Assembly: GCA_003221985.1 (NCBI GenBank) | Contig: QHUQ01000263.1 | Span: 1-6,509 of the forward strand | Reading direction: 5' to 3' | Length of the DNA: 6,509 nt | Source of the DNA: Gemmatimonadota bacterium | GTDB lineage: Bacteria > Gemmatimonadota > Gemmatimonadetes > Gemmatimonadales > GWC2-71-9 | Shown here: positions 5,899 to 6,509 of the stretch, one piece after another | Layout: each line of letters begins with the position of its first letter | Position numbering within the stretch: position 1 is the first letter of the stretch | Made by a program: the position numbers and the translations under genes | The notes under the pieces: model-generated | The model's input: the letters and a program-made list of their open reading frames with translations, nothing else | The model's database searches: none | What the model was told of the DNA's origin: nothing

Positions 5899-6509
5899 GG
5901 TCAGCCCGGTGCAGTACTCGAAATACTCCAGGTTCAGGCGGAAGCTGCCGTCCTCCTTGACGTCTCAGTCCCAGGGAGTGCGGGAAATGGATCTCACGTA
6001 TGACCTTCAGGTCGTGCCCGTCCCCCAAGGCGAGGGAAGTCGTGGTCCATTCCCCCACGCCGTCCATGGTAAGTACGGCCGCCCGTGGAAATGGTGACGG
6101 AAAGAAGGCGCTTGCGGCATGACTCAGATGATGCTCGGAGAACAGCAGGCGCCGGTCCCAGTCCGCATCGTGATCGAGCTGCTTAAGCTCGCTTACGAGC
6201 AGTCGCCTCTGGAACAGCTTCTCTTTCAGCCACAGCGGCAGGGCTTGCCGGAACGATCGGAATCCGCGCGGAGCAAAGGCGAGGTAGGTTTCAAGCAAAC
6301 GTTCGAATTTCAGGAACGGCTTGTCGTAGAACGCCACCAGGTCCAGATCGCCGGGGCGGGTCCCGGTGGTTTCCAGGCACGAGCGGATGGCTTGATGGGG
6401 GAACCCTGAATCGTGTTTCTTGCGTGTGAAGCGTTCCTCCTGGGCCGCAGCGACCACCTTCCCGTCATCCACCAGCGCGGCGGCGCTGTCGTGGTAATAG
6501 GCGGAGATC
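5879..6509 (-). CDS. Carbamoyltransferase, N-terminal portion (partial at window edge)
   Basis: The frame is open to the right edge, where it reads ISAYYHDSAAALVDDGK, the very N-terminus of this family. Only a handful of residues and the start codon should lie beyond 6509. The GTG at 6472 is an in-frame valine inside this motif, not the start. Further motifs are AAAQEERFTRKKHDSGFP, then FSEHHLSHAASAFFPSPF with an HxxxH pair like the metal-binding histidines of Kae1/TsaD and TobZ, and AAVLTMDGVGEWTTTSL containing the conserved aspartate. Homology ends at HFPHSLGL (about 5966). The last 29 codons, to the TGA at 5879, are the wrong frame of the rest of the gene. On its own this piece is an incomplete Kae1-like domain. 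Confidence 0.85.
   Translation of the reverse strand, partial: ISAYYHDSAAALVDDGKVVAAAQEERFTRKKHDSGFPHQAIRSCLETTGTRPGDLDLVAFYDKPFLKFERLLETYLAFAPRGFRSFRQALPLWLKEKLFQRRLLVSELKQLDHDADWDRRLLFSEHHLSHAASAFFPSPFPRAAVLTMDGVGEWTTTSLALGDGHDLKVIREIHFPHSLGLRRQGGRQLPPEPGVFRVLHRADHDERAF
5962..5968 (-). other. Deletion/frameshift junction in the carbamoyltransferase
   Basis: Reading on the - strand, CTG (last Leu of HFPHSLGL), then a single A, then GAC (Asp of DVKEDG). One extra base places the two conserved halves in different frames, and about 40 family-conserved residues are absent between them. The size of the missing piece is estimated from remembered family sequences, so it is approximate. Confidence 0.75.

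Larger units (their letters stand above)
4807..6509 (-). pseudogene. Carbamoyltransferase gene, disrupted by internal deletion and frame change; 5' end off window
   Basis: Taken together, the two frames on the - strand form one NodU/CmcH/TobZ-type carbamoyltransferase, which moves the carbamoyl group of carbamoyl phosphate, via carbamoyl-adenylate, to a hydroxyl of a sugar or other metabolite. The upstream frame runs normally to HFPHSLGL and then continues as out-of-frame residues to a TGA at 5879. The downstream frame resumes as DVKEDGSFRLNLEYFEYCTG. In intact relatives about 40 residues separate these two points, including the conserved GEYKVMGLAPYG stretch. At the DNA level the join is CTG-A-GAC (5968-5962), one base out of frame. 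Either the gene is truly inactivated, or the sequence has lost about 120 bases in assembly. The rest of both halves is free of stops and well conserved, so the damage is recent or artificial. Confidence 0.85.

Overview
The window is a stretch of a surface-polysaccharide (O-antigen, capsule or exopolysaccharide) biosynthesis and decoration locus. Most of it has moderately high GC (about 63% in the two lines I counted, one in the glycosyltransferase and one in the carbamoyltransferase) and strong G/C preference at third codon positions, which suggests a Gram-negative proteobacterium or a similar GC-rich bacterium. The sequence alone does not allow a species call. No rRNA, tRNA, CRISPR array, insertion sequence or phage gene was seen.

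Layout. A family 2 glycosyltransferase (45-1229) lies on the + strand behind a good ribosome binding site. Everything else is on the - strand and reads leftwards: a carbamoyltransferase of the NodU/CmcH/TobZ family entering from the right edge (6509-4807), an SGNH/GDSL hydrolase whose likely TTG start overlaps the carbamoyltransferase stop (4810-3587), a 174-base gap, then two integral-membrane acyltransferases of the acyltransferase-3 family (3412-2258 and 2289-1219) that overlap each other by 32 bases. The last acyltransferase and the glycosyltransferase converge and overlap by 11 bases at their 3' ends.

How they may work together (inference). The glycosyltransferase would build a repeat unit. 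The two membrane acyltransferases would acylate it. The SGNH protein would act as a separate esterase or acyl-transfer partner, and the carbamoyltransferase would add O-carbamoyl groups. All are modification activities commonly found in variable glycan loci.

Main oddities. (1) The carbamoyltransferase is broken: about 40 codons, including the conserved GEYKVMGLAPYG region, are missing at about 5965 and the frame changes there, although both halves are otherwise well conserved. (2) The second acyltransferase gene is clearly more AT-rich than its neighbours (two sampled lines are 40% and 43% GC), and its hydrophilic tail runs into the next gene, as expected for an acquired gene. (3) The first acyltransferase appears to lack the usual N-x-P-S-W-S-x-S-x-E stretch. 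I found no convincing evidence for an entirely new system; the interest lies in these rearrangements and in the combination of decoration enzymes.
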